From Bradysia coprophila (Eukaryota > Arthropoda > Insecta > Diptera > Sciaridae): a DNA stretch of 64,000 bases. Below, piece by piece: positions 9,578 to 20,934 of the stretch (within the stretch, counting starts at the first letter, position 1; every line of letters starts with the position of its first letter). The stretch lies in contig NC_050737.1 of the NCBI RefSeq assembly GCF_014529535.1, forward strand, positions 2,636,447-2,700,446, in the 5' to 3' direction. The notes under the pieces were generated by a model, which saw nothing but the letters and a program-made list of their open reading frames with translations, did not search any database and was not told the DNA's origin. Made by a program: the position numbers and the translations under genes.

Positions 9578-11138
9578 TTAAAGATAATGCTTCTGACTCG
9601 GGCCCTGAGAATTGGATCCGCCCTCCTGTTGGCGAGACCACGGTTGATTTCCTCCCTGATCTTGATTCTGATTTTGCATATTGCCAATCAAACTCCATTG
9701 GTTCAATGCAGCTGCGACAATGGCCGGATTCAATGTGGCTGGATTCAGCGGCAACGGATTCAAGTTCAAACCTGTATTCGACATTCCGAACCAATTAGTC
9801 AAACTCCTGAGTGTTTCTCTACTGTACCTTCTATACCCAGAGCATTGTTCATATTCTGTCCTTGATTCGGTGGATTCTGTCCCTGTGAATTGATGCCCAG
9901 ATTTTGCAGATTCGGCATGTCCAAATTGTTGCGATTTTGATTGCTCCACACACTGCTCGGATGCATCTGTTGGTTTTGCATGTTATAGCCGCCGCCACCA
10001 CCATTACCACTGCCACCGTTTCGATTCTGTTGCGGATAGATCATATTGTCCTGGTTGCTCATGTGCTGATTTCCTAACAAAAAGACGATATGGCCAAACA
10101 TTAGTAAATTATGCATTCAAATGAGCGAACACACTACCGCCGCCTCGTTGATAGGATGAATGGCCATTGTTGTTATGGTATGCTGATCGATCCTGCGTTT
10201 TTGGAGCCGCATTCGACACAAAGACGGACACACCTGAAAGGAGCGGAAGAAAAGAAATTTACGTTGTTGGGTTCGCACATTCGTCACACAAATCACAAGT
10301 ACCTTTGACGATGTGATCTTCTCCGCAAAGTGATTGCGCCACATCCGGATCGAGGAACGTCACAAAACTAAATGCTCGAAATGGCTTCGGAATAAAAACG
10401 TCGGTGACTTCACCAAACTTGGAAAAATACTCCTTTAAGTCGTCGGCAGTCATATCTTCTGTGCATCGTCCGACGAATACTTTTGACGGAAGGTGTTGTA
10501 TGTTTCCCTCCTTCGAACTGGGCACTTTCACTTCACACCAACGTCCGTCGATCATATGCCGGGTGGACAGTGCCTTCATTTGGCCCTCATACGAACCGAA
10601 CCGAATAAAGCCGAAGCCCTTGGATTGGCCAGTTTTCGAGTCTTTCTTGATCTGTGCCATTATAACATCTCCGGTCGATTCAAAATATTCGCGAAGACTT
10701 TCTTCCGTTGTCTTCCACGGCAAACCAAGAACAACCAGGTCAGTGCAACGTAAACGACTTTCGATGCGCTTTGTCTTGGCCGTTGAGTTTTCCAGAGCGT
10801 CATCTCGTTTCCGCTTATTTTCTATTCGAGTAGATGCGATGTCGTTGAAATACTGAATTTTACGAAAGCTTTACGAACGTGAATGTGTACAAACCTTTCG
10901 GAAAGACGCACAGATACACCTGCGATCCCCATCCGTCTTCTCCGGGTGGTGGATGCAATCGGCCTTCAGTCAACCGAATGCCGCGAATAGCGTTCGTCTC
11001 TGGATTTCTGTATTTCAATCCGGACGTGCCCGGATACTGTGCTTGAAGTGTGGACAGCAACAGAGTACCATCATCTTCCGTTGGTAGTTCCATTGGTTCG
11101 TCGTCTTCATCTTCAGCCACTTGCAGATATTCGGACAT
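9578..11138 (-). CDS. TBPH: TDP-43 homologue TBPH, left-arm copy (intact)
   Basis: This encodes an RNA-binding hnRNP protein that acts in splicing and mRNA handling in nucleus and cytoplasm. Five coding exons on the minus strand are 11138-10895, 10821-10303, 10233-10138, 10073-9828 and 9771-9578. They join in frame to 432 aa with GT/AG introns of 73, 69, 64 and 56 bp. Residues 1-80 form the TDP-43 N-terminal domain ([21 protein letters not shown]). A KRKR...KTKR stretch at about 84-100 resembles the nuclear localisation signal. RRM1 spans about 106-183 ([23 protein letters not shown]) and RRM2 about 195-262 ([20 protein letters not shown]). The tail is rich in G, N and Q and low complexity, ending in QGPSQKHYL. 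The start ATG at 11138 matches the fly start; an upstream in-frame ATG exists at 11183. It is head-to-head with ND-20, with 1.85 kb between the starts. Confidence 0.95.
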
Positions 11139-12986
11139 GATGTCTGTGTGCATACGGGGAAAATATTCATTTGTTAGTGGCAAAAGGGAAGAACGAAACG
11201 GATTTTGTGTTCGTTTCTTTTTTGTCGTTGTTGGTGTCAGTGGTAGTCATTGTCGTCTGTTCTTTTTTTTTAGTGTTGCTTCAAACAATCAATTATTTCC
11301 AACAAAAGCAAAATCAATTTTTCATATTTTTGTTTTCTACCAACAAAATCAGTCACGATTTTTTGGGGGGGTTGGCTGTGCCTCGAATCTTCTTACTAAT
11401 CTTTCTTTCGTCATTTTTTCCCATCAACAGCAATTATAGCAACAATATAACAACAACAACAAAAACAAAATAAAAAATCTCAAATATTCTCCACAGTCCA
11501 CAAAGGCGCGTTTCTAGGCGATGTGGATTGATAATATGCTTTTCGGAAGCTCTAGTGCATGTATGTTCAATTATTCATCAAATGAAAACGTATAAGCAAG
11601 CAGTCAGTTCTTCGTCTACAAAGTTGTATACAATTATCGAGTTTATTCAAATTGACAAGATATTTTACATTTATCCAATTATTCAAAAACATGAACGAAC
11701 ATTTTCAAATCACACACATAAAAAGATCATCAAAATTCGGAAAAGTTCACATTGCAGCTCGCTCGCTCGCTCGCTCTCTCAATCTTTCTCCAAAAAAGCC
11801 ATATACTTAGTGTACTTTAAAGTGATTGATTTTCTTTGAAATGAAATGGTTGAACGAAATTATTCAGATGAAGAAACTTTGAGACGCAAATATGATAATA
11901 ATATTTTGCAGCTGTTATCAGTGTGTGTATTCTTAAAATCGTTTCAATTCCAACGAAACGAGAGGGAGGGAGATGATTTTCGAAAACACCTGACCCATCT
12001 GGATCAGTGCTATAGTTAGGCAATGAAAACAGATCAATCGATTCGGTCGATCTGGCAAAGTATTTAATTTTGTTGTGACACAATATTGTCATTTTCCAGA
12101 CAGTTTACTCAACGTTTGACGGCCAAACAATCTCCATTTTGGTCGTTCCTTCACACACTACAGGTAGGTTGAGAATACGTATAATAAATGGAAAAACCGT
12201 CCCCGGTTAATTTCTATGCCTAAACTAATGTGTACTCGCAACAACGATTTATGCACATATAGTTTAGCGATAATGGAAGGATAATAATGTATAGTCACAC
12301 TCATCGTATATAAATATAAAAATGAATAAAAAAAAAATTATTTAAAACCAAAAAGCACTCCCAAACTCAAAAATAATTCACAAACCAAAAAATGAAAAAA
12401 TTTGCACTCCTCTCGTAAAGATCGCTCGCTCGCTCGGTCACACACGCAGTTTTATTTTTGCACTTCCAAACACTGCACACTTTATACAATTTTATATTAC
12501 TCTAAATGGCCAATGTTTCCGTAAAGTTGTTGATTTTTTAATGAAACCATCAAGAATTTTTCGTATCTGTTCTTCTCAACACCAAAATATATTGAAAATT
12601 TTTGTAATACGTCAAGATGGTGTTCCGTGTTCCCAATACGAATACTTGCGGAGAAATGTCACCACGATACGGGGAGGTGTGAGCAATCGCCGCACAAAAG
12701 AAATGAAAATTCATCGAAGTGAATTTACCGTGTGTGTGTCAGTTCATTTCTTGACACTCCACTGTATGTTTTGATCGCCGCTCATCTTCTTTTGACAAGT
12801 ACTGTCACTTACCATCATCATAATATCCATCTCAGTGTCACCACTGGTGTTGGTTACATAAAATTTATTTTCGTTTCGATTGTTCAAGTAAATCGCAATT
12901 TATTCGAAAGAGTCGCACATTAGAAATGTATGAAATTATTGGCGAAGTGATGTTGTTGATAATTAATTCTCAGTTTAATATTCAGA
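11139..12986. promoter_or_regulatory. Divergent TBPH / ND-20 promoter and 5' UTR region, left arm
   Basis: This lies between two divergent start codons and is the likely location of both promoters and the TBPH 5' UTR. It contains GCTC microsatellite runs at about 11757-11780 and 12421-12436. A putative splice acceptor (CACACAG) lies just before the TBPH ATG, suggesting a non-coding first exon. The sequence is nearly identical to 16823-18668. Open frames inside it (for example 11817-12092, minus) are conserved only because the whole arm is. No core promoter element was assigned. Confidence 0.5.
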
Positions 12987-13652
12987 ATGTTGCGGACAGC
13001 GTTGTCAACCCTTAACGCGACCACCGGTGCAAACAGTTGCAATGGGAAGCTGTTATTGCAGGGCTTTGGTGGCACTTTTTCACACTTCAGTCGTCCGAAG
13101 ACAACCGAAACCATGGCCGTGGTCGATCAGAACAATCCAATAGCAAGGAAACCCTACTCTCCGTTCGGCAGAGATCAGCCGAGTTTGGTCGAATGGTCTG
13201 TGGCACGATTGGACGATCTGCTGAATTGGGGACGAAAAGGTTCGTTGTGGCCACTGACATTCGGTCTGGCTTGTTGTGCCGTTGAAATGATGCACATCGC
13301 TGCACCTCGTTACGATATGGATCGTTTCGGTGTCGTTTTCCGTGCATCACCTCGTCAAGCCGATGTTATTATTGTTGCGGGAACATTGACCAATAAGATG
13401 GCACCGGCTCTGCGAAAAGTGTACGATCAAATGCCCGAACCGCGATGGGTCATCTCAATGGGCAGTTGCGCCAATGGTGGAGGTTATTACCATTACTCGT
13501 ATTCGGTGGTGCGAGGCTGCGATCGAATTATACCTGTCGATATCTATGTGCCGGGATGTCCTCCAACTGCTGAGGCATTATTGTACGGAATTTTGCAATT
13601 GCAGAAAAAGGTGAAACGAATCAATACACTTCAGATGTGGTATAGAAAATAA
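12987..13652 (+). CDS. ND-20: NADH dehydrogenase subunit NDUFS7 (ND-20), left-arm copy
   Basis: Iron-sulfur subunit of mitochondrial respiratory complex I (PSST/NuoB family), holding cluster N2, which passes electrons to ubiquinone. The single uninterrupted exon encodes 221 aa, the normal length. Residues 1 to about 40 are a basic, hydroxylated mitochondrial presequence. The core carries [12 protein letters not shown] (Cys96, Cys97), [15 protein letters not shown] (Cys161) and [14 protein letters not shown] (Cys191), the four cluster ligands. Residue 14 is Gly here and Ala in the other copy, the only protein difference found. AATAAA overlaps the stop codon (about 13648-13653). It is intact and presumably functional. 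It faces its inverted twin across the spacer. Confidence 0.97.
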   Translation: MLRTALSTLNATTGANSCNGKLLLQGFGGTFSHFSRPKTTETMAVVDQNNPIARKPYSPFGRDQPSLVEWSVARLDDLLNWGRKGSLWPLTFGLACCAVEMMHIAAPRYDMDRFGVVFRASPRQADVIIVAGTLTNKMAPALRKVYDQMPEPRWVISMGSCANGGGYYHYSYSVVRGCDRIIPVDIYVPGCPPTAEALLYGILQLQKKVKRINTLQMWYRK

Positions 13653-13657
13653 ATGTA

Positions 13658-14286
13658 ATTGAAAAACGCTAATTTCTCGTTAAGTGAATTATTGAACGAT
13701 GTAAGCTTCGCGTAGTGATCTTGTTTACCAACTGTCCCCAATAGTAGTATAAATAGTTTAAACAAATGCACGAATGGCTAAACGTTCTTTTTTCTATTTA
13801 TCTAAAATCTCCTGCAACGACCCCAAATCAAACAGTATCTATGGATTATTTACAAGAATAACCATCGATTGACTTTCAGACTGAAAGTTTCAGTTGTTTT
13901 ATTTCTAATAATAGCAACGTGAAGCTTCAAACCACAATCAAATTTCTCTCAATTCCACTTTATACCTTCACTTCTCGACGATTAAAAATCTTAGACCAAC
14001 AATTCTCCTGACTTTCCTATACATTTTTGAGTCATCAATGGAAGGCAAAGTACATAGACGACACACAATCCAGAGACCAATGTGAATAATTTAATTTGAT
14101 AAAATAAAATAGTTTTACCCAGGTAAATAGCAACACTATGAAAGGAAACGAAGAAACACCATTACCTATCAAAATTCATTGCCATTGTACAACTAAAACG
14201 AAGGTCTTTAGCAGAAAGGTATGCGCCACAGATCATTAGATTCATCATACACATTGTGATCAGTACGCTTTGAATAGATCTCTGAA
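13658..14286. other. Inverted-duplication spacer, left part
   Basis: Single-copy AT-rich sequence that includes the 3' flank of the left ND-20 gene. No gene was seen. Confidence 0.5.
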
Positions 14287-14583
14287 TTAAGAGCAATCTA
14301 CACATGGCTAAATTGTAGCCTACATTTCGGGGCAAAATTATTATTATTTTCAGTCCGAGAAAACTCAATATTTCACGAAAATTGACACATATTTTGAGTT
14401 TTCTCGGATTTAGGTCACATCACCACAAACATTTAAACTTTTGCTGAAAACTATCACATTTTAACACCAAACGATGGTCGTACTTTTTCGAAAAAGGATG
14501 CGAGTCCACAATTATCATCAAAATAATAATAATTTTGCCCCGAAATGTAGGCTACAATTTAGCCTAGTGTAGATTCGTCTTAA
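14287..14583. mobile_element. TTAA-flanked foldback MITE in spacer
   Basis: TTAA at 14287-14290 and 14580-14583 bounds inverted ends. The left is GAGCAATCTACAC and the right inverse is GACGAATCTACAC. The arms continue for about 55 bp (GTAGCCTACATTTCGGGGC). An inner hairpin CCGAGAAAACTCAA/TTGAGTTTTCTCGG adds a second stem. TTAA target duplication is characteristic of piggyBac-type elements. There is no transposase, so it is non-autonomous. Confidence 0.8.
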
Positions 14584-16149
14584 GATTTGCAATTGTGTGA
14601 TTTACTGCTAAATTTAATGCTTGCTCTTTAATGACTTACATTTAGTGATTGCATCAAATATTGAGTCTTTTACGGTACATGTTAGTGTTTTTGCGAAAAA
14701 TGTAGAAAAAGTAAACTGTATTATCCATTTTATTTTCAATCGTAGGTATAATGTAAAGCCCATAAAATCGCCCAATGGAAGACGGTCATCCTTGAGACTT
14801 TTAACGATTAGGGTAAATACTCACCAAGTACCACATGACAGGATACAGTCTTCGATGGCCTATTTTTTGCACACAAAAGGCGACCGTTTTTCAGAGTCTC
14901 AAAATTTGACACGTATGGATGCATCTGAAACACGACAGAGTCGTGTTCTTAAAGCATTACATTAAAAAACAAATTTCCTGTATTCACCTTCCCACTTATC
15001 TCCCTACGTACAGCCCATCTTACATCTTAACTTAATTCAACGCACTGCATTGCTTAATTCCATATTTTAGGAGGGTGATATGACACTAATTTTTAGGATC
15101 GCATCTAGAGATTTTTACCAAATTTATGTGGTGCGTATATTTTTGATCAGAGTCATAATATGAATTGCATGTCGTTAACTTCGAATCGGCCTTTAGGCTT
15201 TACAATTTTCATGGTGGGATTAGCGTTGCAATTCTTTTTGTTTCCAAAATCTCTATTATTGATTCTTAAGAGCACAAATACAGTGCTCACTCGCCTCAGA
15301 AATTCTGCTATGAAACATTTCTAATTTTTCAATTTTGAAAAATATAAATAATATTATAGAAGTCGGGAGCGAGGCATTCAAATGTACGAAAGCGTTGTAT
15401 TGGCTGCAACGAGGCATATGCGATTGAGTTTGGACGGCCGAATTTTTGATATTCCATCAGTTTGTGAAAATTCTAATTTCCTAATAAAAACTTGTCTAAC
15501 TGCAATAAGCTCACTTTTCGATGTACAATTCCATAGTCCAAAATTTCTAATTTTCACCAACTATTCGGAAAATTCAACTGTTAAAAATATTCCTAAAATT
15601 TTAAGAAATCGTACAGCTAGATTTAGGCACTACCTACAGAATGAACATATATAATGGTTTTGACAACTTGGTAAATAAATGTTTTAGGAGGACTTCAAAA
15701 TGAATAGCTGTTGTATTTCATGTATTTGCTAACTGGCAAGATTAATAGAAAACGCTCAAGGAAAAGTTGTTATCTTCGTAGACCTTAAAAACCCTTGCAA
15801 ATTTGATTTTCTATTTCCTTAAAATCGTTATCTGGCTCTTCGGATAAAAATTGATTTTCGTAATATAATTTGGGACGTCATTGAAACGTGACAAACTTTA
15901 AATTTACCATATATGTGGGGTCAAATCTCGGGTCAAAATATTATTTTACTTTTAAGTACAGCACTTTTCATCAAGTTGTTTCCTCCTTGCTATTGATATC
16001 GTTCAAGAAGAGAGGTTTCACCATAGAGCGATGATGATATGCGTAGAAACTAAATTCGAAAACTGAACGTCTATAATTAAAACATTTCTCGTTTACTTAC
16101 AACAATTTTTGTTTTGTTTTTGGTAGTTTTGGACCGAAACTGTATTTAC
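14584..16149. other. Inverted-duplication spacer, right part
   Basis: Open frames at 14621-14965 and 15382-15654 show some mixed composition but match no family I recognise. Splice sites that would link them were not found. Otherwise the stretch is AT-rich and unannotated. Confidence 0.4.
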
Positions 16150-16155
16150 AAATAT

Positions 16156-16821
16156 TTACTTTCTATACCACATCTGAAGTGTATTGATTCGTTTCACCTT
16201 TTTCTGCAATTGCAAAATTCCGTACAATAATGCCTCAGCAGTTGGAGGACATCCCGGCACATAGATATCGACAGGTATAATTCGATCGCAGCCTCGCACC
16301 ACCGAATACGAGTAATGGTAATAACCTCCACCATTGGCGCAACTGCCCATTGAGATGACCCATCGCGGTTCGGGCATTTGATCGTACACTTTTCGCAGAG
16401 CCGGTGCCATCTTATTGGTCAATGTTCCCGCAACAATAATAACATCGGCTTGACGAGGTGATGCACGGAAAACGACACCGAAACGATCCATATCGTAACG
16501 AGGTGCAGCGATGTGCATCATTTCAACGGCACAACAAGCCAGACCGAATGTCAGTGGCCACAACGAACCTTTTCGTCCCCAATTCAGCAGATCGTCCAAT
16601 CGTGCCACAGACCATTCGACCAAACTCGGCTGATCTCTGCCGAACGGAGAGTAGGGTTTCCTTGCTATTGGATTGTTCTGATCGACCACGGCCATGGTTT
16701 CGGTTGTCTTCGGACGACTGAAGTGTGAAAAAGTGCCACCAAAGCCCTGCAATAACAGCTTCCCATTGCAACTGTTTGCAGCGGTGGTCGCGTTAAGGGT
16801 TGACAACGCTGTCCGCAACAT
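16156..16821 (-). CDS. ND-20: NADH dehydrogenase subunit NDUFS7 (ND-20), right-arm copy
   Basis: Second complete copy: 221 aa, single exon, identical to the left copy except Ala14 in place of Gly14 in the mitochondrial presequence. All four N2-cluster cysteines (96, 97, 161, 191) are kept. Its 3' flank is unrelated to that of the left copy because the duplication breaks at about 16150. It therefore uses a different 3' UTR and polyadenylation site, and no AATAAA directly at the stop was seen here. Transcription runs toward the left copy (convergent). Confidence 0.97.
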   Translation of the reverse strand: MLRTALSTLNATTAANSCNGKLLLQGFGGTFSHFSRPKTTETMAVVDQNNPIARKPYSPFGRDQPSLVEWSVARLDDLLNWGRKGSLWPLTFGLACCAVEMMHIAAPRYDMDRFGVVFRASPRQADVIIVAGTLTNKMAPALRKVYDQMPEPRWVISMGSCANGGGYYHYSYSVVRGCDRIIPVDIYVPGCPPTAEALLYGILQLQKKVKRINTLQMWYRK

Positions 16822-18668
16822 TCTGAATATTAAACTGAGAATTAATTATCAACAACATCACTTCGCCAATAATTTCATACATTTCTAATGTGCGACTCTT
16901 TCGAATAAATTGCGATTTACTTGAACAATCGAAACGAAAATAAATTTTATGTAACCAACACCAGTGGTGACACTGAGATGGATATTATGATGATGGTAAG
17001 TGACAGTACTTGTCAAAAAGAAGATGAGCGGCGATCAAAACATACAGTGGAGTGTCAAGAAATGAACTGACACACACACGGTAAATTCACTTCGATGAAT
17101 TTTCATTTCTTTTGTGCGGCGATTGCTCACACCTCCCCGTATCGTGGTGACATTTCTCCGCAAGTATTCGTATTGGGAACACGGAACACCATCTTGGCGT
17201 ATTACAAAAATTTTCAATATATTTTGGTGTTGAGAAGAACAGATACGAAAAATTCTTGATGGTTTCATTAAAAAATCAACAACTTTACGGAAACATTGGC
17301 CATTTAGAGTAATATAAAATTGTATAAAGTGTGCAGTGTTTGGAAGTGCAAAAATAAAACTGCGTGTGTGACCGAGCGAGCGAGCGATCTTTACGAGAGG
17401 AGTGCAAATTTTTTCATTTTTTGGTTTGTGAATTATTTTTGAGTTTGGGAGTGCTTTTTGGTTTTAAATATTTTTTTTTATTCATTTTTATATTTATATA
17501 CGATGAGTGTGACTATACATTATTATCCTTCCATTATCGCTAAACTATATGTGCATAAATCGTTGTTGCGAGTACACATTAGTTTAGGCATAGAAATTAA
17601 CCGGGGACGGTTTTTCCATTTATTATACGTATTCTCAACCTACCTGTAGTGTGTGAAGGAACGACCAAAATGGAGATTGTTTGGCCGTCAAACGTTGAGT
17701 AAACTGTCTGGAAAATGACAATATTGTGTCACAACAAAATTAAATTCTTTGCCAGATCGACCGAATCGATTGATCTGTTTTCATTGCCTAACTATAGCAC
17801 TGATCCAGATGGGTCAGGTGTTTTCGAAAATCATCTCCCTCCCTCTCGTTTCGTTGGAATTGAAACGATTTTAAGAATACACACATTGATAACAGCTGCA
17901 AAATATTATTATCATATTTGCGTCTCAAAGTTTCTTCATCTGAATAATTTCGTTCAACCATTTCATTTCAAAGAAAATCAATCACTTTAAAGTACACTAA
18001 GTATATGGCTTTTTTGGAGAAAGATTGAGAGAGCGAGCGAGCGAGCGAGCTGCAATGTGAACTTTTCCGAATTTTGATGATCTTTTTATGTGTGTGATTT
18101 GAAAATGTTCGTTCATGTTTTGAATAATTGGATAAATGTAAAATATCTTGTCAATTTGAATAAACTCGATAATTGTATACAACTTTGTAGACGAAGAACT
18201 GACTGCTTGCTTATACGTTTTCATTTGATGAATAATTGAACATACATGCACTAGAGCTTCCGAAAAGCATATTATCAATCCACATCGCCTAGAAACGCGC
18301 CTTTGTGGACTGTGGAGAATATTTGAGATTTTTTATTTTGTTTTTGTTGTTGTTGTTATATTGTTGCTATAATTGCTGTTGATGGGAAAAAATGACGAAA
18401 GAAAGATTAGTAAGAAGATTCGAGGCACAGCCAACCCCCCCAAAAAATCGTGACTGATTTTGTTGGTAGAAAACAAAAATATGAAAAATTGATTTTGCTT
18501 TTGTTGGAAATAATTGATTGTTTGAAGCAACACTAAAAAAAAAGAACAGACGACAATGACTACCACTGACACCAAACAACGACAAAAAAGAAACGAACAC
18601 AAAATCCGTTTCGTTCTTCCCTTTTGCCACTAACAAATGAATATTTTCCCCGTATGCACACAGACATC
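16822..18668. promoter_or_regulatory. Divergent ND-20 / TBPH promoter and 5' UTR region, right arm
   Basis: Mirror image of 11139-12986, with the same GCTC/GAGC microsatellite (about 18029-18050) and the same CACACAG acceptor before the TBPH start. Differences from the left arm are isolated single bases or 1-bp indels, such as an extra A near 18575. Confidence 0.5.
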
Positions 18669-20391
18669 ATGTCCGAATATCTGCAAGTGGCTGAAGATGA
18701 AGACGACGAACCAATGGAACTACCAACGGAAGATGATGGTACTCTGTTGCTGTCCACACTTCAAGCACAGTATCCGGGCACGTCCGGATTGAAATACAGA
18801 AATCCAGAGACGAACGCTATTCGCGGCATTCGGTTGACTGAAGGCCGATTGCATCCACCACCCGGAGAAGACGGATGGGGATCGCAGGTGTATCTGTGCG
18901 TCTTTCCGAAAGGTTTGTACGCATTCACGTTCGTAAAGCTTTCGTAAAATTCAGTATTTCAACGACATCGCATCTACTCGAATAGAAAATAAGCGGAAAC
19001 GAGATGACGCTCTGGAAAACTCAACGGCCAAGACAAAGCGCATCGAAAGTCGTTTACGTTGCACTGACCTGGTTGTTCTTGGTTTGCCGTGGAAGACAAC
19101 GGAAGAAAGTCTTCGCGAATATTTTGAATCGACCGGAGATGTTATAATGGCACAGATCAAGAAAGACTCGAAAACTGGCCAATCCAAGGGCTTCGGCTTT
19201 ATTCGGTTCGGTTCGTATGAGGGCCAAATGAAGGCACTGTCCACCCGGCATATGATCGACGGACGTTGGTGTGAAGTGAAAGTGCCCAGTTCGAAGGAGG
19301 GAAACATACAACACCTTCCGTCAAAAGTATTCGTCGGACGATGCACAGAAGATATGACTGCCGACGACTTAAAGGAGTATTTTTCCAAGTTTGGTGAAGT
19401 CACCGACGTTTTTATTCCGAAGCCATTTCGAGCATTTAGTTTTGTGACGTTCCTCGATCCGGATGTGGCGCAATCACTTTGCGGAGAAGATCACATCGTC
19501 AAAGGTACTTGTGATTTGTGTGACGAATGTGGGAACCCAACAACGTAAATTTCTTTTCTTCCGCTCCTTTCAGGTGTGTCCGTCTTTGTGTCGAATGCGG
19601 CTCCAAAAACGCAGGATCGATCAGCATACCATAACAACAATGGCCATTCATCCTATCAACGAGGCGGCGGTAGTGTGTTCGCTCATTTGAATGCATAATT
19701 TACTAATGTTTGGCCATATCGTCTTTTTGTTAGGAAATCAGCACATGAGCAACCAGGACAATATGATCTATCCGCAACAGAATCGAAACGGTGGCAGTGG
19801 TAATGGTGGTGGTGGCGGCTATAACATGCAAAACCAACAGATGCATCCGAGCAGTGTGTGGAGCAATCAAAATCGCAACAATTTGGACATGCCGAATCTG
19901 CAAAATCTGGGCATCAATTCACAGGGACAGAATCCACCGAATCAAGGACAGAATATGAACAATGCTCTGGGTATAGAAGGTACAGTAGAGAAACACTCAG
20001 GAGTTTGACTAATTGTTTCGGAATGTCGAATACAGGCTTGAACTTGAATCCGTTGCCGCTGAATCCAGCCACATTGAATCCGGCCATTGTCGCAGCTGCA
20101 TTGAACCAATGGAGTTTGATTGGCAATATGCAAAATCAGAATCAAGATCAGGGAGGAAATCAACCGTGGTCTCGCCAACAGGAGGCGGATCCAATTCTCA
20201 GGGCCCGAGTCAGAAGCATTATCTTTAAGCGAAAATTGTTTGAATTGGAAGCATTTTCTCATTGTTCTCTTTTCGATTTTTCTTTTCTATTATTTTTTTC
20301 GTACTCTTCTTTTGTGTATAACGTGAACGAGAAAGGGAGGAGTGCTGTCCCTTTTGGAGAAATTGTGCGTTGCGAGAATATTTTTTTTTAA
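18669..20391 (+). CDS. TBPH: TDP-43 homologue TBPH, right-arm copy with frameshifted C-terminus
   Basis: Same gene structure as the left copy. Exons are 18669-18912, 18986-19504, 19574-19669, 19734-19979 and 20036-20391, joining in frame to 486 aa. The N-terminal domain, nuclear localisation-like stretch and both RRMs are intact. A difference near residue 265, by the ORF read-through, is intronic and irrelevant after splicing. In the last exon GGAGGGCGG of the left arm is GGAGGCGG here (about 20181-20188). Losing one G replaces the final [14 protein letters not shown] with a new tail of about 68 residues. This tail is read from former 3' UTR and is hydrophobic and Phe/Ser-rich, ending at 20391. 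The RNA-binding part should be unaffected; the prion-like tail is altered. Whether the copy is expressed or becoming a pseudogene cannot be told from sequence. Confidence 0.9.
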
Positions 20392-20425
20392 TTTAAAGTG
20401 AAAATCTCTTAAGGAGAATGTGTTT

Positions 20426-20934
20426 GAAGCATTAACAAATTTTGTTATATTAAGGTATACATTTAATCTTGGATTGAGAGTATGGTGTATAACTACAGCA
20501 AATGAATATTATAGATATTTTAAATGTGAATGGCGCGTTGTTTTAGTTACTAAAATGAGATTTAAGTTTCGATATGGAAAGAATGCCAACGAGACCAAGA
20601 CCCGACAAAAAATTTTTTTTGAGAAAATATTGGAAAACAATTTCCCAAAACTAGTCCCTGTCTCTGTCAATTTTCAGTTGAAACGTTGGTCTGTATTAAT
20701 ATCGAAACATTTCTTTATGCCAATCATGCCAAGTATTCAAATGTTCGCAGCACATTGCTTATCTGCCTGATTAGCATCATTCAGCTTTTGAGACTCTGCG
20801 AGAGCTTTTAGCAAGAAATTGTTATCGTGGGCATTCCACTCACAAACCTTTGCTTTTCCTTAATAAATAAATTACACGAAATAAACAAATTCATCAAGGC
20901 AACCGCAAATGGTGTGAGGTGGGCGTTCGAGCTA
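20426..20934. other. Sequence between the duplication and a MITE
   Basis: Single-copy DNA right of the inverted duplication. The open frame at 20420-20770 has no recognisable motifs and I do not call it a gene. Confidence 0.4.

Larger units (their letters stand above)
9388..13657 (+). repeat. Left arm of large inverted duplication (TBPH + ND-20)
   Basis: About 4.27 kb whose reverse complement is found at 16150-20425 with only scattered differences. These include single substitutions, a 1-bp difference in the last TBPH exon, a 1-bp difference near 11230 and a small indel near 9440. Similarity stops sharply at about 9387 on the outside and about 13657 on the inside, a few bases past the ND-20 stop codon. 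Confidence 0.95.
16150..20425 (-). repeat. Right arm of large inverted duplication (ND-20 + TBPH)
   Basis: Reverse complement of 9388-13657 with only a small number of differences. The inner end lies just past the ND-20 stop codon and the outer end about 30 bp beyond the TBPH tail. Conservation extends through introns and intergenic sequence, so the duplication is recent or kept uniform by gene conversion. Confidence 0.95.

Noticed and set aside
10404..10856. 150-aa plus-strand frame opposite TBPH exon 2, and its mirror at 18951-19403
   Set aside because: The opposite strand encodes both RRM domains with correct splice sites; this frame has no motif of its own.
11817..12092. 91-aa frame conserved in both arms (mirror at 17715-17990)
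   Set aside because: Its conservation equals that of the surrounding intergenic DNA; no domain, and no start or splice context.
13037..13350. Open frames antisense or out of frame within the ND-20 genes (82, 71 and 87 aa, in both arms)
   Set aside because: They are shadows of the conserved ND-20 frame and are duplicated only because the arm is duplicated.
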